DNA from: a virus
DNA length: 64,000 nucleotides
IMG/VR virus record: IMGVR_UViG_3300020473_000021
Span: 1 to 64,000 of that record
Direction: 5' to 3' (one strand)
The notes beneath the pieces were generated by a model that had not been told where the DNA came from, searched no databases, and was given only the letters and a program-made list of their open reading frames with translations. Positions within the stretch are counted from its first letter, which is position 1, and each line of letters begins with the position of its first letter. Both the position numbers and the translations under genes were made by a program. Shown here piece after piece: positions 33,993 to 42,487 of the stretch.

Positions 33993-35292
33993 CGGATCAA
34001 ACCATATCGAACCGGCTATCCGTAGTCAGATTGGTCGCCACAATATCCATGTTGACGACATTAAAATGTTGAGTCGAGTAGAACGTCAGCGTAACTCAGA
34101 TAACTATCTGCGTAACGTAATGGCTGCTCTACGGGAACATGGAGCACGGGGTAGTCTGGCTAACATGGAAACCGCACTGATTAAGAACTTCAATAAAGTC
34201 AGTAGCGATGGACACAACGTCAGTACTTATTTAGTCGGTGTTGATATCGACTTTGCATTGAATCGGGATTCTTTTAAGAACTCCTGCTTCTACAACTTTC
34301 ACTTAGACCTTGGTGATCAGTTGGGGCTACATTTCAATTCAGACGACCGGATTGAAACGACACCCATGATCACCGACTTGGCTGTTTTTCAGGACGGTAA
34401 GCGCCTTGTTGATGAGGACGTTCACCCAGGTTACATGACATCGATACCAGGACATAACCTCTATCTTGAGTTCCACGATAAAAACGGTTATGTGGATGAC
34501 AGCAATATTCACGATATCTGCTTGCGTACTCGCTTCCGTAATACACAATGGAAGAACGCGGTCATGGGTCGCCACAAAGATGGGTCTAGTCATAACCTGC
34601 GATTCAGCGCAAGGATCTTGGTGGCTATTCAAGTCGATGAAGCGTCTGACAAACTACTTGTTCACTTCAATGAAGATGAGTACAAGAAGCGTTGTGAGCG
34701 CATGGGTCTGGACATTGAGCATGAAGCTTATGAAGATCGGTTCTTACCTTTAAACTCTGTTGTATTCGCATGTCGTGCGACAAAAGTGGGATCTGGGTTA
34801 AGTAAGATGTGGCTCACTAAAGAACAACTTGAAAAGCGTGATATCTACGCCTCACGAGTTAAGTGGGTAAAACATCAAACAGCCGTCAATAAGCAACAGT
34901 CTTGGTTAGAGCGTGAGCGTGCTATGCATGGTAAACCATGTTACATGTTAAATAGCCTACAAAGTAAGCTAGCGTATGCATTGCCTCTTGAAGCACTTGA
35001 TGAGGAGGGTATGATGGCGCTTAACTTTAACCTGTGGGGTCGTCCACGTTATCTAATCGGATTGGAGCTTTATGTTCAAAACACCTACAAGGTAATCGAG
35101 ATAGACCAGAAGAGAGCACTTGAAGAACAGGCTAAACAAGAAGCGTTCGGTGAAGTCTATCAACCGAGCGTTACTGAAGCAACTGCTGGGTCTGTCGTTG
35201 AGCGTCCTAAGAAGACGAATACTTATCGTAGTCTTAGGAATAAGTTCACTATCCCCAACCTTAGTGAGGGTGCAATATGCAACCAGGTTTAA
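33979..35292 (+). CDS. Hypothetical protein, 437 aa
   Basis: AAGGAG precedes ATG 33979, inside the end of the previous gene. The product is 437 residues, MGHVNGSNHIEPAIRSQIGR at the start, rich in strands in the middle (NVSTYLVGVDIDFALNRDSF) with a charged helix near 375-400. No catalytic motif or membrane span seen. Its end overlaps the following small gene by 16 bases. I do not recognise it. Confidence 0.72.
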   Translation: MGHVNGSNHIEPAIRSQIGRHNIHVDDIKMLSRVERQRNSDNYLRNVMAALREHGARGSLANMETALIKNFNKVSSDGHNVSTYLVGVDIDFALNRDSFKNSCFYNFHLDLGDQLGLHFNSDDRIETTPMITDLAVFQDGKRLVDEDVHPGYMTSIPGHNLYLEFHDKNGYVDDSNIHDICLRTRFRNTQWKNAVMGRHKDGSSHNLRFSARILVAIQVDEASDKLLVHFNEDEYKKRCERMGLDIEHEAYEDRFLPLNSVVFACRATKVGSGLSKMWLTKEQLEKRDIYASRVKWVKHQTAVNKQQSWLERERAMHGKPCYMLNSLQSKLAYALPLEALDEEGMMALNFNLWGRPRYLIGLELYVQNTYKVIEIDQKRALEEQAKQEAFGEVYQPSVTEATAGSVVERPKKTNTYRSLRNKFTIPNLSEGAICNQV

Positions 35293-35474
35293 TGTCAGCA
35301 ATAGCGGCCGGATTAAGTTCCGGCCAACTCTCCTCTACTCAAAAGCTACCATTGCATGGCATGTACGGTAGTTCTCCCCGACAAGGTGAGAAAGTGGGTA
35401 GTGGTAAAAAGCGTAAAGAAATCAAGTCTAACCTCAAAGAGGCCATTCTTAAATTACAAAAATCTAAGGATTGA
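35277..35474 (+). CDS. Small basic hypothetical protein, 65 aa
   Basis: GAGGG six bases before ATG 35277 supports the start, inside the end of the preceding gene. The product is low in aromatic residues, with a Gly/Ser/Gln-rich first half and a very basic helix at the end (GSGKKRKEIKSNLKEAILKL). It is three bases ahead of the next start. Role unknown. Confidence 0.62.
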   Translation: MQPGLMSAIAAGLSSGQLSSTQKLPLHGMYGSSPRQGEKVGSGKKRKEIKSNLKEAILKLQKSKD

Positions 35475-35477
35475 GTT

Positions 35478-35903
35478 TTGGAAATCGACACACATAAGGT
35501 TACATTTCTACTGGATGAGATACTGCCGGTATTTGAACATCATCTACGTAAAACACCAACCGATCCATCATCACTGATCGATCAGATAAATCGTGGTGAT
35601 TGTGGGTTGTTCTCACTTTGCTTAGGTTCAGGTCTTGAAGCGATGGGTGAGACGGTCACCTACATCGAGGTCAACGGCCAATTTCGAGGTCACGCATTTG
35701 TTAAGTGGGGCGATAAGTATTTCGACTCTGTCAATCCAGAAGGACTTGACTCGTTAGAGAAGTCTAAGTTCTGGAAAGAAGACATGCGTGTCTCTGAGCA
35801 AGATTATGAAACTCAAAAACGTTCTTGGGTACATGAAACCGATGATTTGGGATTAGCGATCTTAAATGATTGGAAAGAAGTCCTAAGAACTCTTAATGAG
35901 TAA
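35478..35903 (+). CDS. Papain/transglutaminase-like Cys-His-Asp domain protein, 141 aa
   Basis: The start is TTG at 35478 after AAGGA; no ATG fits. Residues 38-90 contain a Cys on a helix start (NRGDCGLFSLCLGSGLEAMG, Cys42), a strand, then RGHAFVKWGDKYFDSVNPEG with His72 and Asp83. Cys-helix...strand-His...Y-x-D is the order of papain-fold peptidases and transglutaminase-like enzymes. The domain recurs twice in the gene at 37077. Substrate unknown; protein modification or peptide cleavage in the host is possible. The family link is a visual judgement. Confidence 0.5.
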   Translation: MEIDTHKVTFLLDEILPVFEHHLRKTPTDPSSLIDQINRGDCGLFSLCLGSGLEAMGETVTYIEVNGQFRGHAFVKWGDKYFDSVNPEGLDSLEKSKFWKEDMRVSEQDYETQKRSWVHETDDLGLAILNDWKEVLRTLNE

Positions 35904-35912
35904 GGATAAAAA

Positions 35913-36728
35913 ATGAACGACTTAGATAAGTTGGAAATAAAGTTAAGTACATCGCAAGAATCATTATTTCGCATGTTTCATTTCATCAGTACAAAATTCC
36001 CTGATGTACCAAGCGATATCATCGATCCGGTCATGAAACAACACGAACAAATTGCCATTGGTATATTTGAACACAAAATGGGCGGCGATTTGAGTCGCTT
36101 TAAAAATCGATTCAGACCTGCTGGCGTCGGAACGTATGGTACCATCCTTACTTGGTTGTTAAAGCCTATTGAATTGGGTGAAACCATCGTCGCGGTCGAT
36201 GGAATAACTATCAGACGGTCTAAAGAAAAAGAGTGGGCTGCTGACTTTCTAGAAGTTGTTATCGATCAAGTCACTTTCCGATTGACAGCCTTGATGGACA
36301 TCCCTTCCACCATCGCACTCATCTACGATCTATTCATTAGACGGCCCACCAACGCGCCTAATCTTGAGTTCAGCGATCGGTTAAGGCTACTTAACGCATC
36401 TGTTGCGACTTTAAATAAAGAATTTATGGAAGTGGCAGCTAAGCGTGATATGTTCTCTAAGTATGATTTTAAACCCAACGATGAGGGGTTTGTTAAAGGT
36501 CAACTTAGAGTCAAAGGCGCTGGCATGATAAATGTCAGGATTAAGACGGATGACTTTGGGTGGGTTCACGATAACCTAAGGATCATCGAAACGGGTTATG
36601 ACGGTTTCGATTCAAACATAATGCACCGTTTCCATGTAGCTAGCATACTTCGGGAGCTAATGGATAATGGTGAATATGAGACTGAATTTCCCAAAGAGTG
36701 TTTGGAGGATGAAGACGATGGCAGTTAA
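35913..36728 (+). CDS. Hypothetical protein, 271 aa
   Basis: AAGGAT precedes ATG 35913. The product is helical in its first 60 residues and mixed afterwards, with a strand-rich region GQLRVKGAGMINVRIKTDDF near the C-terminus and an acidic tail. No motif recognised. It sits between two genes of the papain/transglutaminase-like family, with its end overlapping the next gene by 11 bases. Confidence 0.7.
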   Translation: MNDLDKLEIKLSTSQESLFRMFHFISTKFPDVPSDIIDPVMKQHEQIAIGIFEHKMGGDLSRFKNRFRPAGVGTYGTILTWLLKPIELGETIVAVDGITIRRSKEKEWAADFLEVVIDQVTFRLTALMDIPSTIALIYDLFIRRPTNAPNLEFSDRLRLLNASVATLNKEFMEVAAKRDMFSKYDFKPNDEGFVKGQLRVKGAGMINVRIKTDDFGWVHDNLRIIETGYDGFDSNIMHRFHVASILRELMDNGEYETEFPKECLEDEDDGS

Positions 36729-37065
36729 GGCAATGGTAGGTAATAAACGCGTCCCTTCTGTCGATATCACTCGGTTGTCAGTGTTACTACAGACAATCGC
36801 TAAACACGATATTGATCTAGAAGAAATGGTCTTAGCACAAGTTGTTTCTGGTGATGGGACACAGGTCTTCAATGTAGGCTGTAGTTTCGGCGTGACAGAG
36901 GGTGGCAAACCCTACTTCCACATGGATCATCCTGACTTAGGGATTTATTCCGTCAGTAAGTCAGGTGGTTCAGCCGATATCGTGCAGATACCTAAAACGG
37001 TAGAGCAAGCTCAGGCAATGAAAGCGGTAGCCGAGCGCTATATTGAAACACATACTCGTCGATAG
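36718..37065 (+). CDS. Small hypothetical protein, 115 aa
   Basis: The ATG at 36718 has GGAGG nine bases upstream, inside the end of the preceding gene; earlier in-frame starts lack a site. The product is 115 residues (MAVKAMVGNKRVPSVDITRL) with a VVSGDGTQVFNVGCSFGVTE strand pair and a C-terminal helix. Function unknown. It precedes the tandem papain-like gene by 11 bases. Confidence 0.65.
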   Translation: MAVKAMVGNKRVPSVDITRLSVLLQTIAKHDIDLEEMVLAQVVSGDGTQVFNVGCSFGVTEGGKPYFHMDHPDLGIYSVSKSGGSADIVQIPKTVEQAQAMKAVAERYIETHTRR

Positions 37066-37076
37066 GAGACATCTTA

Positions 37077-37967
37077 ATGTGTTCTGATAAAAAGAAAGAT
37101 CCGGTACCGCAACAACATTGGCCCACCACATGTTTGGTATCGCAAGCTGAACCGGGTGAGTTACGTGCCAACAGCATCATCGCAGTAGATACGAGTAATC
37201 TACGATATCAGAGTATATTGGTTCCGTTGATCGATGCGATACGTAATAGCCATCCCGACATGCAGAAACTTTACATGGAGGGTCAGTGTTACAACTTCCA
37301 TCTTATCATCAAAAGTCTATTCCCTGAAGCTGAGTGTTATTACAACCAGATAGAAGGTCATATACTAACGCGACTAGGTGGTGAATACTACGATATTCGT
37401 GGTATGATGGAAGAGCTCCCAGAAGGCTATGAGCCGTTCGATAAGACTGGTATAACCGATCATCCAAGTAATTGGGGAAAACGCGATACAAGGCGTTTGA
37501 CGCACTCTGGTGGGGAGGTTGTGGATGCTAACTGGTTATTATCAGGAGATATGGGTGGTAGAGACACTATCGACATGAGCAAAGTCCGCTATGTCCACGG
37601 TAAGATGGAATCTTTTCTTAAGAACTACGATAGTGAATATCACATTCGCCCTGGTAGTCCTGTACTTGCACTTATGTTAGGTCAAGGACTAAGGGAACTT
37701 GGCGCTGACGTTGTGTATGTACAGATCTTCGATGAGGACTCGTGTGATGTAATGGTCAATTGGAACAATGTGTTCTTTGACTATCACCACGGTGATTTTG
37801 ATGCAGTAGTACAATCACCCTTTTGGAGTGAACAAAAAGAAGTCCTCGTCTTAAATGAAGAGGTAACGACTCGTCAACACACGACTGGCTTCGACTATGA
37901 CCTTTTTCCAGGGATGATTCTATCTGAATGGAAACTTGCCTTGGAAGAATTCCCAGAAGAAATTTAA
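37077..37967 (+). CDS. Tandem papain/transglutaminase-like protein with one degenerate copy, 296 aa
   Basis: Domain 1 (about 60-125) shows GQCYNFHLIIKSLF (Cys71), QIEGHILTRLGGEYYDIRGM (His95, Asp106), the same Cys-helix, strand-His, Y-x-D order as the gene at 35478. Domain 2 (about 185-260) aligns best with that other gene (LALMLGQGLRELGADVVYVQ against LCLGSGLEAMGETVTYIEV, and SPFW against SKFW). There the Cys position is Ser194 and the His position is Asp224, so it should be inactive. AGGAG precedes the ATG. Active plus dead copies suggest a regulated or scaffolded enzyme, or decay after duplication. Confidence 0.5.
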   Translation: MCSDKKKDPVPQQHWPTTCLVSQAEPGELRANSIIAVDTSNLRYQSILVPLIDAIRNSHPDMQKLYMEGQCYNFHLIIKSLFPEAECYYNQIEGHILTRLGGEYYDIRGMMEELPEGYEPFDKTGITDHPSNWGKRDTRRLTHSGGEVVDANWLLSGDMGGRDTIDMSKVRYVHGKMESFLKNYDSEYHIRPGSPVLALMLGQGLRELGADVVYVQIFDEDSCDVMVNWNNVFFDYHHGDFDAVVQSPFWSEQKEVLVLNEEVTTRQHTTGFDYDLFPGMILSEWKLALEEFPEEI

Positions 37968-37979
37968 TAAGGAGATTTA

Positions 37980-39065
37980 ATGTCTGACATTAGTACCATT
38001 TCAGGTGCACTTACGTGTTCCATGGAACCTAGTGTATTATTAGAGAAATCAGTAAGGCACCATATGCTCGCAAATGGGTTATCTTTTTTAGAGGGAGTTA
38101 ACCATTTAGGGTTGGTGGATATTGATCACGAAATATTAGAATCAGCTCATCGAAAACTAATTTCGATGGGTTGGAATTCTAGATTAACTAAAAGCGAGGG
38201 ATATGGGCAAGATAATAATTTAGAGACTGTTGTCGCTTTTCATTTCAAAGACGATAAGATAATCGGACTTATAATCGTTAGATGGGTTAGACATTCAGAT
38301 ACTCTAAGAATGGGTTACTTGATTGTTGATGATCTGAAAGAGCACAAATTAAAGACGTTAGATATATTTAAACCGTACGTCATGCCACAGCCTGTGGAAA
38401 TTAATACTCTAGTAGGATTCGACGAAAGTAAAGGTAACCCCAAGTTAGTAAGTCGCAAAATAGGCGGTAACGATAACGTCCCCCTAGATTGTTTTTATCC
38501 TTTCATTGAAGAAAGTATAGATGATCTATCGTCTAACTACATCAAGTCGAACGGTAACTTACTACTACTAATGGGTATTCCTGGAAGTGGTAAAACCACA
38601 TTGATGCGGGATATTTGTAGGAGACAAAGAGATAGAGATATCTATCAGATATCAGGACCTACTCTGATAAATCATCCGCTGTTCAACGAGTTCATATCTG
38701 AACTTAAAGACGGGTCCGTTGTAGTCATTGAAGACGCCGATGAATTACTTATGTCTAGACGCGGTGGCAATCAGACCATGTCCATGTTGTTGAATGAGTT
38801 GGATGGTATCGCCACACGAGATGTTAAGATCATAATGTCTACAAACTTACCCAATGTAAACGATATCGATGAAGCTATTTACCGCACTGGTCGGTGTTAT
38901 AAGGTAATTAACTTTAGAAAACTCAACCTCGATGAGATCAACATCATCGCCTCTGAATGCGATATTGATGTGTCACATATAAGTGATAAATCAGTTTTAG
39001 CTGATGTTTTCAACACATCTCCCATTCGCGATAAAGACGTCAAATCAAGTGTCGGGTTTCTATAA
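37980..39065 (+). CDS. AAA+ ATPase, 361 aa
   Basis: Residues about 200-207 are GIPGSGKT (Walker A). VVVIEDADELL (about 243-253) is Walker B, IIMSTNLPN (about 281-289) is sensor 1 with Asn, and AIYRTGRCYKV holds the arginine finger region. The arrangement is that of classical AAA proteins, near the BCS1/FtsH type. The first 190 residues are a separate domain with no known motif that probably binds the substrate. AAGGAG precedes the ATG. Such single-ring AAA proteins remodel or unfold proteins; the target here is unknown. Confidence 0.8.
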   Translation: MSDISTISGALTCSMEPSVLLEKSVRHHMLANGLSFLEGVNHLGLVDIDHEILESAHRKLISMGWNSRLTKSEGYGQDNNLETVVAFHFKDDKIIGLIIVRWVRHSDTLRMGYLIVDDLKEHKLKTLDIFKPYVMPQPVEINTLVGFDESKGNPKLVSRKIGGNDNVPLDCFYPFIEESIDDLSSNYIKSNGNLLLLMGIPGSGKTTLMRDICRRQRDRDIYQISGPTLINHPLFNEFISELKDGSVVVIEDADELLMSRRGGNQTMSMLLNELDGIATRDVKIIMSTNLPNVNDIDEAIYRTGRCYKVINFRKLNLDEINIIASECDIDVSHISDKSVLADVFNTSPIRDKDVKSSVGFL

Positions 39066-39096
39066 CCGACCAGAAAACAATTGAGAGGAAGATACT

Positions 39097-39474
39097 ATGT
39101 TATCTAAATACGAAAACGTAAGTAAGCCTTCAGAGTTCAAAAACAACACCCTAAGATTGTTTATGGGTGATGATCCCGAGCAATCTCCTGAACATAATGT
39201 AAAGACTGGGTATCTTGCAATTTTTGATGCTGATAAAAATTATCCAACGAAGGAAGAACTTAATAAATTAAAGCAGGATTGTTTTGAAGCTTATGGTTTT
39301 TCCCATGTAAGTCTGAACGATCAACCCTTTCAGACGATGGGTGCTGACACTAGTAAATACGATATAACCATAGAAATTTGGGCATTCGAAAGTGAAGAGC
39401 CCGACGATACGGGTAAGAAGGATGTTGAGTTATTTCACATCATCTATTTAAACGGCGTATCGACACTGCACTGA
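39097..39474 (+). CDS. Hypothetical protein, 125 aa
   Basis: GAGAGGAAG precedes ATG 39097. The product is acidic, with two strand-rich stretches (GYLAIFDADKNYPTKEELNK and DITIEIWAFESEEPDD) and no known motif. It is followed by a gap with hairpins before the second helicase gene. Function unknown. Confidence 0.68.
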   Translation: MLSKYENVSKPSEFKNNTLRLFMGDDPEQSPEHNVKTGYLAIFDADKNYPTKEELNKLKQDCFEAYGFSHVSLNDQPFQTMGADTSKYDITIEIWAFESEEPDDTGKKDVELFHIIYLNGVSTLH

Positions 39475-39503
39475 TGATTGATTAGCAATCGTTAGTTTTC
39501 AAC

Positions 39504-39560
39504 TGACTGAGATCCATGTTGTTGTGGATTAGGTCATTACATCCAAGATAGCAATATCTT
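39504..39560 (+). promoter_or_regulatory. Tandem stem-loops upstream of the second helicase gene
   Basis: TGACTGAGATCCA (39504-39516) pairs with TGGATTAGGTCA (39525-39536) with internal mismatches, and AAGATA-GCAA-TATCTT (39545-39560) forms a second loop followed by AATTTTAC. They fill the 112-base gap and may be a leader structure or an inefficient terminator. Confidence 0.4.
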
Positions 39561-39586
39561 AATTTTACTATACGGAGTAATAAACT

Positions 39587-41404
39587 ATGTCAAATGTAGA
39601 AAATAATGAACCAACTGAAGCGTTGCGCGAATTAATGAAGGGTGCTAAACGTAAAGAGTTTCCGGGATTCAAAACTCGCTGGAAGGCTCTGAATCGTATA
39701 CTGAGCCCAACAGCTAAGTTGGAGCGTGGTAAGTCATTACTCATCGGTGGATTAGAACATAACTATAAAACCGGATTGTTGACGGACTTATTTGTAGACT
39801 GTTGCGTTCTTAATAGCCCGGATGATGTAGCTAAAGATAAGTCTTTAAATATATACATCACAACAGAAACGTTAAAGTCGATGGTGATCTCTGATATTTA
39901 TGAATCTATGACGGGGTCGCCTTGTGACAATGGCGTTGCTGTAGAGGACTTTGTTAACGATGGATTGGGTAAGTCTGGCTTTCACTATCAGATATTTCAG
40001 GCTAACCCGAATGCGTTCGACTATGATGATCTAATCAATAAATTACAATTCCACATCGACACTGGTTGGGATATACACTGTGTTTTTATTGATAACGTTT
40101 TACTCGTCAACGACAAATCAACTAGCCTAGACTCGATGTTAGCTAAATTGAAAGAGTTCATGACTAAGAACAATATTCTTTTTGTGGGAACACACTGGTT
40201 ATCGCAAAAGGCTCACCGCACTCTGATGTATGAGCAAAAGAAAGCCAACAACACTTCTAGTTTCTTAGAAAATATAGTAGATGACAACTTGTGGTTTTCT
40301 AGTAACCAAGTCCCTCGCTTATTTAACGTTGAGTTATTTGTTGATACGGTAAAGTCTTCGGGTGATGATTATTTGCATGTTGCACGTGGGATGGGTGATG
40401 GTCTAGGCGGTATTCCATTTAAAGATCGCAACTTCTATTTACCATTCTCCGAATATTGTAGTCGGGTTAAATCGGACGTGCGCAACGTAGATATATCCAT
40501 CGATAGACTACGTAGCGATCCGTTGGAGTTAAAGACCAATCGATTCAAACCTGATGAGATACTTTTTGAGTCTGGTGGGTTTGTTATTGCATCGGGTACG
40601 TGGACTGAACCGGGTGGTACTCCTATCTCTAATAAGCTGGCATGCCGTTGGCATCCAGATGAAGGAGTTGGCTATCCCAACGGTCGAGGTTATCCGCAAT
40701 GGATGAATCTTGGTCGTCTGATGAAACATGACGTAGAAGAACACAAGCTATCTAAGTTTGGTAAACGCATTAAACTTAACTTTGATCCTGACCACAGTGA
40801 GATAACTGTTGGTAATTGGGTTAAAGCAGATGGTGACTGGTTTCTAGTCAACTACGTCTATGGATCATCGGGTAGTATGGTCAGCGCTATGGGTCGGGGT
40901 AAATCTGGGCCATTCCCAATTGAGGTGGAAGATATCGATGAGGTGGAAACTGGGTTGTCTACCTTAGGTATCTGGCATGCGATGAAAGCTAAAGGTGATT
41001 ATCTTGTGTGGATAACACCACGTGGAGCATTAGCCACTACTAAGGTTGATGATACTATCAATCAAAATGGCAACATCATCCAAAAGAATATCTATCTGGA
41101 AGGCGACTTCATTTGGGATAATAAATATCAAGTGGTAAGTGAACACATTGGTTTCACTTACATGCTAGATGGACATTACCTCATTGGTAAGTTGCCGGGT
41201 GATTTATCGGAAGATGAACTTCACGATCAAGTTCGTAAGATGGGTAGGCACTTTGCCGTTGATGTTATTCGAGACATCAAAGACCTTAAAGAGGGTCACA
41301 ATGTTGAGCATCGAATGGAAGATGAGATTGGTAGTCGTCAGAAAGACGTTTTCCATGGCGATCTTTTATTGGATGCTATCTACTATGATGTTACTGAAGA
41401 GTAA
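39587..41404 (+). CDS. DnaB-like ATPase paralogue with beta-rich C-terminal domain, 605 aa
   Basis: Residues 25-300 copy the helicase core of the gene at 5593: FKTRWKALNRIL, GGLEHNYKTG (Walker A, again with Tyr before Lys), YITTETLKS, CVFIDNVLLV, THWLSQKAH, and RNFYLPFSEY. The N-terminal helical domain and linker of true DnaB are missing. Instead there is a 300-residue C-terminal part of strands with many Gly, Asp and Trp (WFLVNYVYGSSGSMVSAMGR). Residues 208-222 (KAHRTLMYEQKKANN) nearly equal the linker of the other helicase. It could be an accessory helicase, a helicase inhibitor or loader, or a structural ATPase. GGAG precedes the ATG. Confidence 0.7.
   Translation: MSNVENNEPTEALRELMKGAKRKEFPGFKTRWKALNRILSPTAKLERGKSLLIGGLEHNYKTGLLTDLFVDCCVLNSPDDVAKDKSLNIYITTETLKSMVISDIYESMTGSPCDNGVAVEDFVNDGLGKSGFHYQIFQANPNAFDYDDLINKLQFHIDTGWDIHCVFIDNVLLVNDKSTSLDSMLAKLKEFMTKNNILFVGTHWLSQKAHRTLMYEQKKANNTSSFLENIVDDNLWFSSNQVPRLFNVELFVDTVKSSGDDYLHVARGMGDGLGGIPFKDRNFYLPFSEYCSRVKSDVRNVDISIDRLRSDPLELKTNRFKPDEILFESGGFVIASGTWTEPGGTPISNKLACRWHPDEGVGYPNGRGYPQWMNLGRLMKHDVEEHKLSKFGKRIKLNFDPDHSEITVGNWVKADGDWFLVNYVYGSSGSMVSAMGRGKSGPFPIEVEDIDEVETGLSTLGIWHAMKAKGDYLVWITPRGALATTKVDDTINQNGNIIQKNIYLEGDFIWDNKYQVVSEHIGFTYMLDGHYLIGKLPGDLSEDELHDQVRKMGRHFAVDVIRDIKDLKEGHNVEHRMEDEIGSRQKDVFHGDLLLDAIYYDVTEE
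40208..40252 (+). repeat. 45-base tract shared with the first helicase gene (copy B)
   Basis: Codes KAHRTLMYEQKKANN next to the DnaB motif-4 position (THWLSQ). It matches 6685-6729 on the minus strand at 41 of 45 bases. Bases on either side do not match. Confidence 0.85.
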
Positions 41405-41420
41405 TATCGATCGATAACTA

Positions 41421-41449
41421 GGGAGACTTCGGTCTCCCTTTTATTTTTT
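41421..41449 (+). terminator. Intrinsic terminator
   Basis: GGGAGAC-TTCG-GTCTCCC followed by TTTTATTTTTTA, right after the paralogue's stop. The stem is identical to the minus-strand terminator of the first helicase gene (5562-5579). Confidence 0.9.
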
Positions 41450-41497
41450 ATCTGTCTGGCTTATCAAATGTGAATAGTTTAAATAATGGAGTAAGGT

Positions 41498-42067
41498 TTG
41501 CAAGCGAATAAGTTCTTTACCTCTGACCCTCACTTAGATCATGAAAAGGCGATTGAGTTTAACAGTCGACCTTTTAAATCTGTGGAAGAGATGCAAGACC
41601 ACATCATCGGTCAGTACAACGCATTACCTAAAGGATCGATTCTATATATCCTAGGTGATACGTTGGTGAGATCCAATAAAGAGGCGGCAGTAGCACTTCT
41701 TAATAAACTTCCCAAACATCTTAACTATGTGTTTGTCATTGGTAATCACGACCACCCCATCCGTCGATACTTAGAGAAATATGGACGCGTTGTTGATCTA
41801 CTTCAGATACGCCATAAAAAGCGCAAGATTGTATTGTGTCATTATCCAATGCATGAGTGGAGTAGTGGGCAACATGGTAGTATCTTATTACATGGACACA
41901 CGCATGGTAGAATGCAATTCCCTGGCATAACACTAGATGTGGGCTGGGACGTACATAAGCGACCAATCGGCGCAGATGAGATACTTAACTTGACTGAGGA
42001 TATGACAATCTATCAACCTGTCCATGATAGAAATAATGGTAAGACATATTCTGAATTGAATCAGTAG
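41498..42067 (+). CDS. Calcineurin-like metallophosphoesterase, 189 aa
   Basis: The start is TTG at 41498 after GGAGTAAGG. The metal-binding motifs of the family follow in order: SDPHLDH (D-x-H) near residue 9, ILGDTLV (GD), VIGNHDHP (GNHD), LCHYP (H) and LLHGHTHGRM (GHxH). At 189 residues it is a minimal domain, as in phage and YfcE-type enzymes that hydrolyse phosphodiesters or phosphomonoesters. It is too short for SbcD/Mre11 nucleases, which need a capping domain. It stands alone between two terminators. Substrate unknown. Confidence 0.85.
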   Translation: MQANKFFTSDPHLDHEKAIEFNSRPFKSVEEMQDHIIGQYNALPKGSILYILGDTLVRSNKEAAVALLNKLPKHLNYVFVIGNHDHPIRRYLEKYGRVVDLLQIRHKKRKIVLCHYPMHEWSSGQHGSILLHGHTHGRMQFPGITLDVGWDVHKRPIGADEILNLTEDMTIYQPVHDRNNGKTYSELNQ

Positions 42068-42168
42068 ATAGTGCCCACCATCCCTATCTTTATGACAAAC
42101 ATAAATAAGAAGAAGAGACCCATACTCTTCCATGTGCGCTAGTGAATAGCACTACTTAGGAGAGACAT

Positions 42169-42486
42169 ATGAAATTTTGGCTAGTGGTATGTACATTCGC
42201 TGCTGGTGGGGTATGGTATTCTTTTTCAACCGACCACCATCAAATGGATGCATCGATAATCAAAGAGATAAATCCCAGTTGCGATATAATACGGGCTTGG
42301 GAGAGATCTCGATTGAAAGGCGATAGACCGATAGGTTTACCTGCCCCCGATGAAGGAAGGTTAATAGAATGCTTTCCGTCTTATGAAGGTAAAGACCATT
42401 TGATTGAAGATCACTTTAGATATGCTAAATATCTAGAGAATCGACTTATGAGACAATCGAAGTCTCAAGGTGGGGACCAAATATAA
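42169..42486 (+). CDS. Small secreted or membrane-anchored protein, 105 aa
   Basis: TTAGGAGAGACAT precedes the ATG. The N-terminus KFWLVVCTFAAGGVWYSF is hydrophobic enough for a signal anchor or signal peptide; a Cys at residue 8 lacks a good lipobox. The remaining 85 residues are soluble and charged with two more Cys (NPSCDIIRAW, GRLIECFPSY) that could form a disulphide in the periplasm. Function unknown. Confidence 0.65.
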   Translation: MKFWLVVCTFAAGGVWYSFSTDHHQMDASIIKEINPSCDIIRAWERSRLKGDRPIGLPAPDEGRLIECFPSYEGKDHLIEDHFRYAKYLENRLMRQSKSQGGDQI

Positions 42487-42487
42487 C

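Noticed and set aside
41498-42067. SbcD/Mre11 nuclease partner for the SbcC-like protein
   Set aside because: The metallophosphoesterase is only 189 residues, lacks a capping domain and is 20 kb away from the SbcC-like gene.
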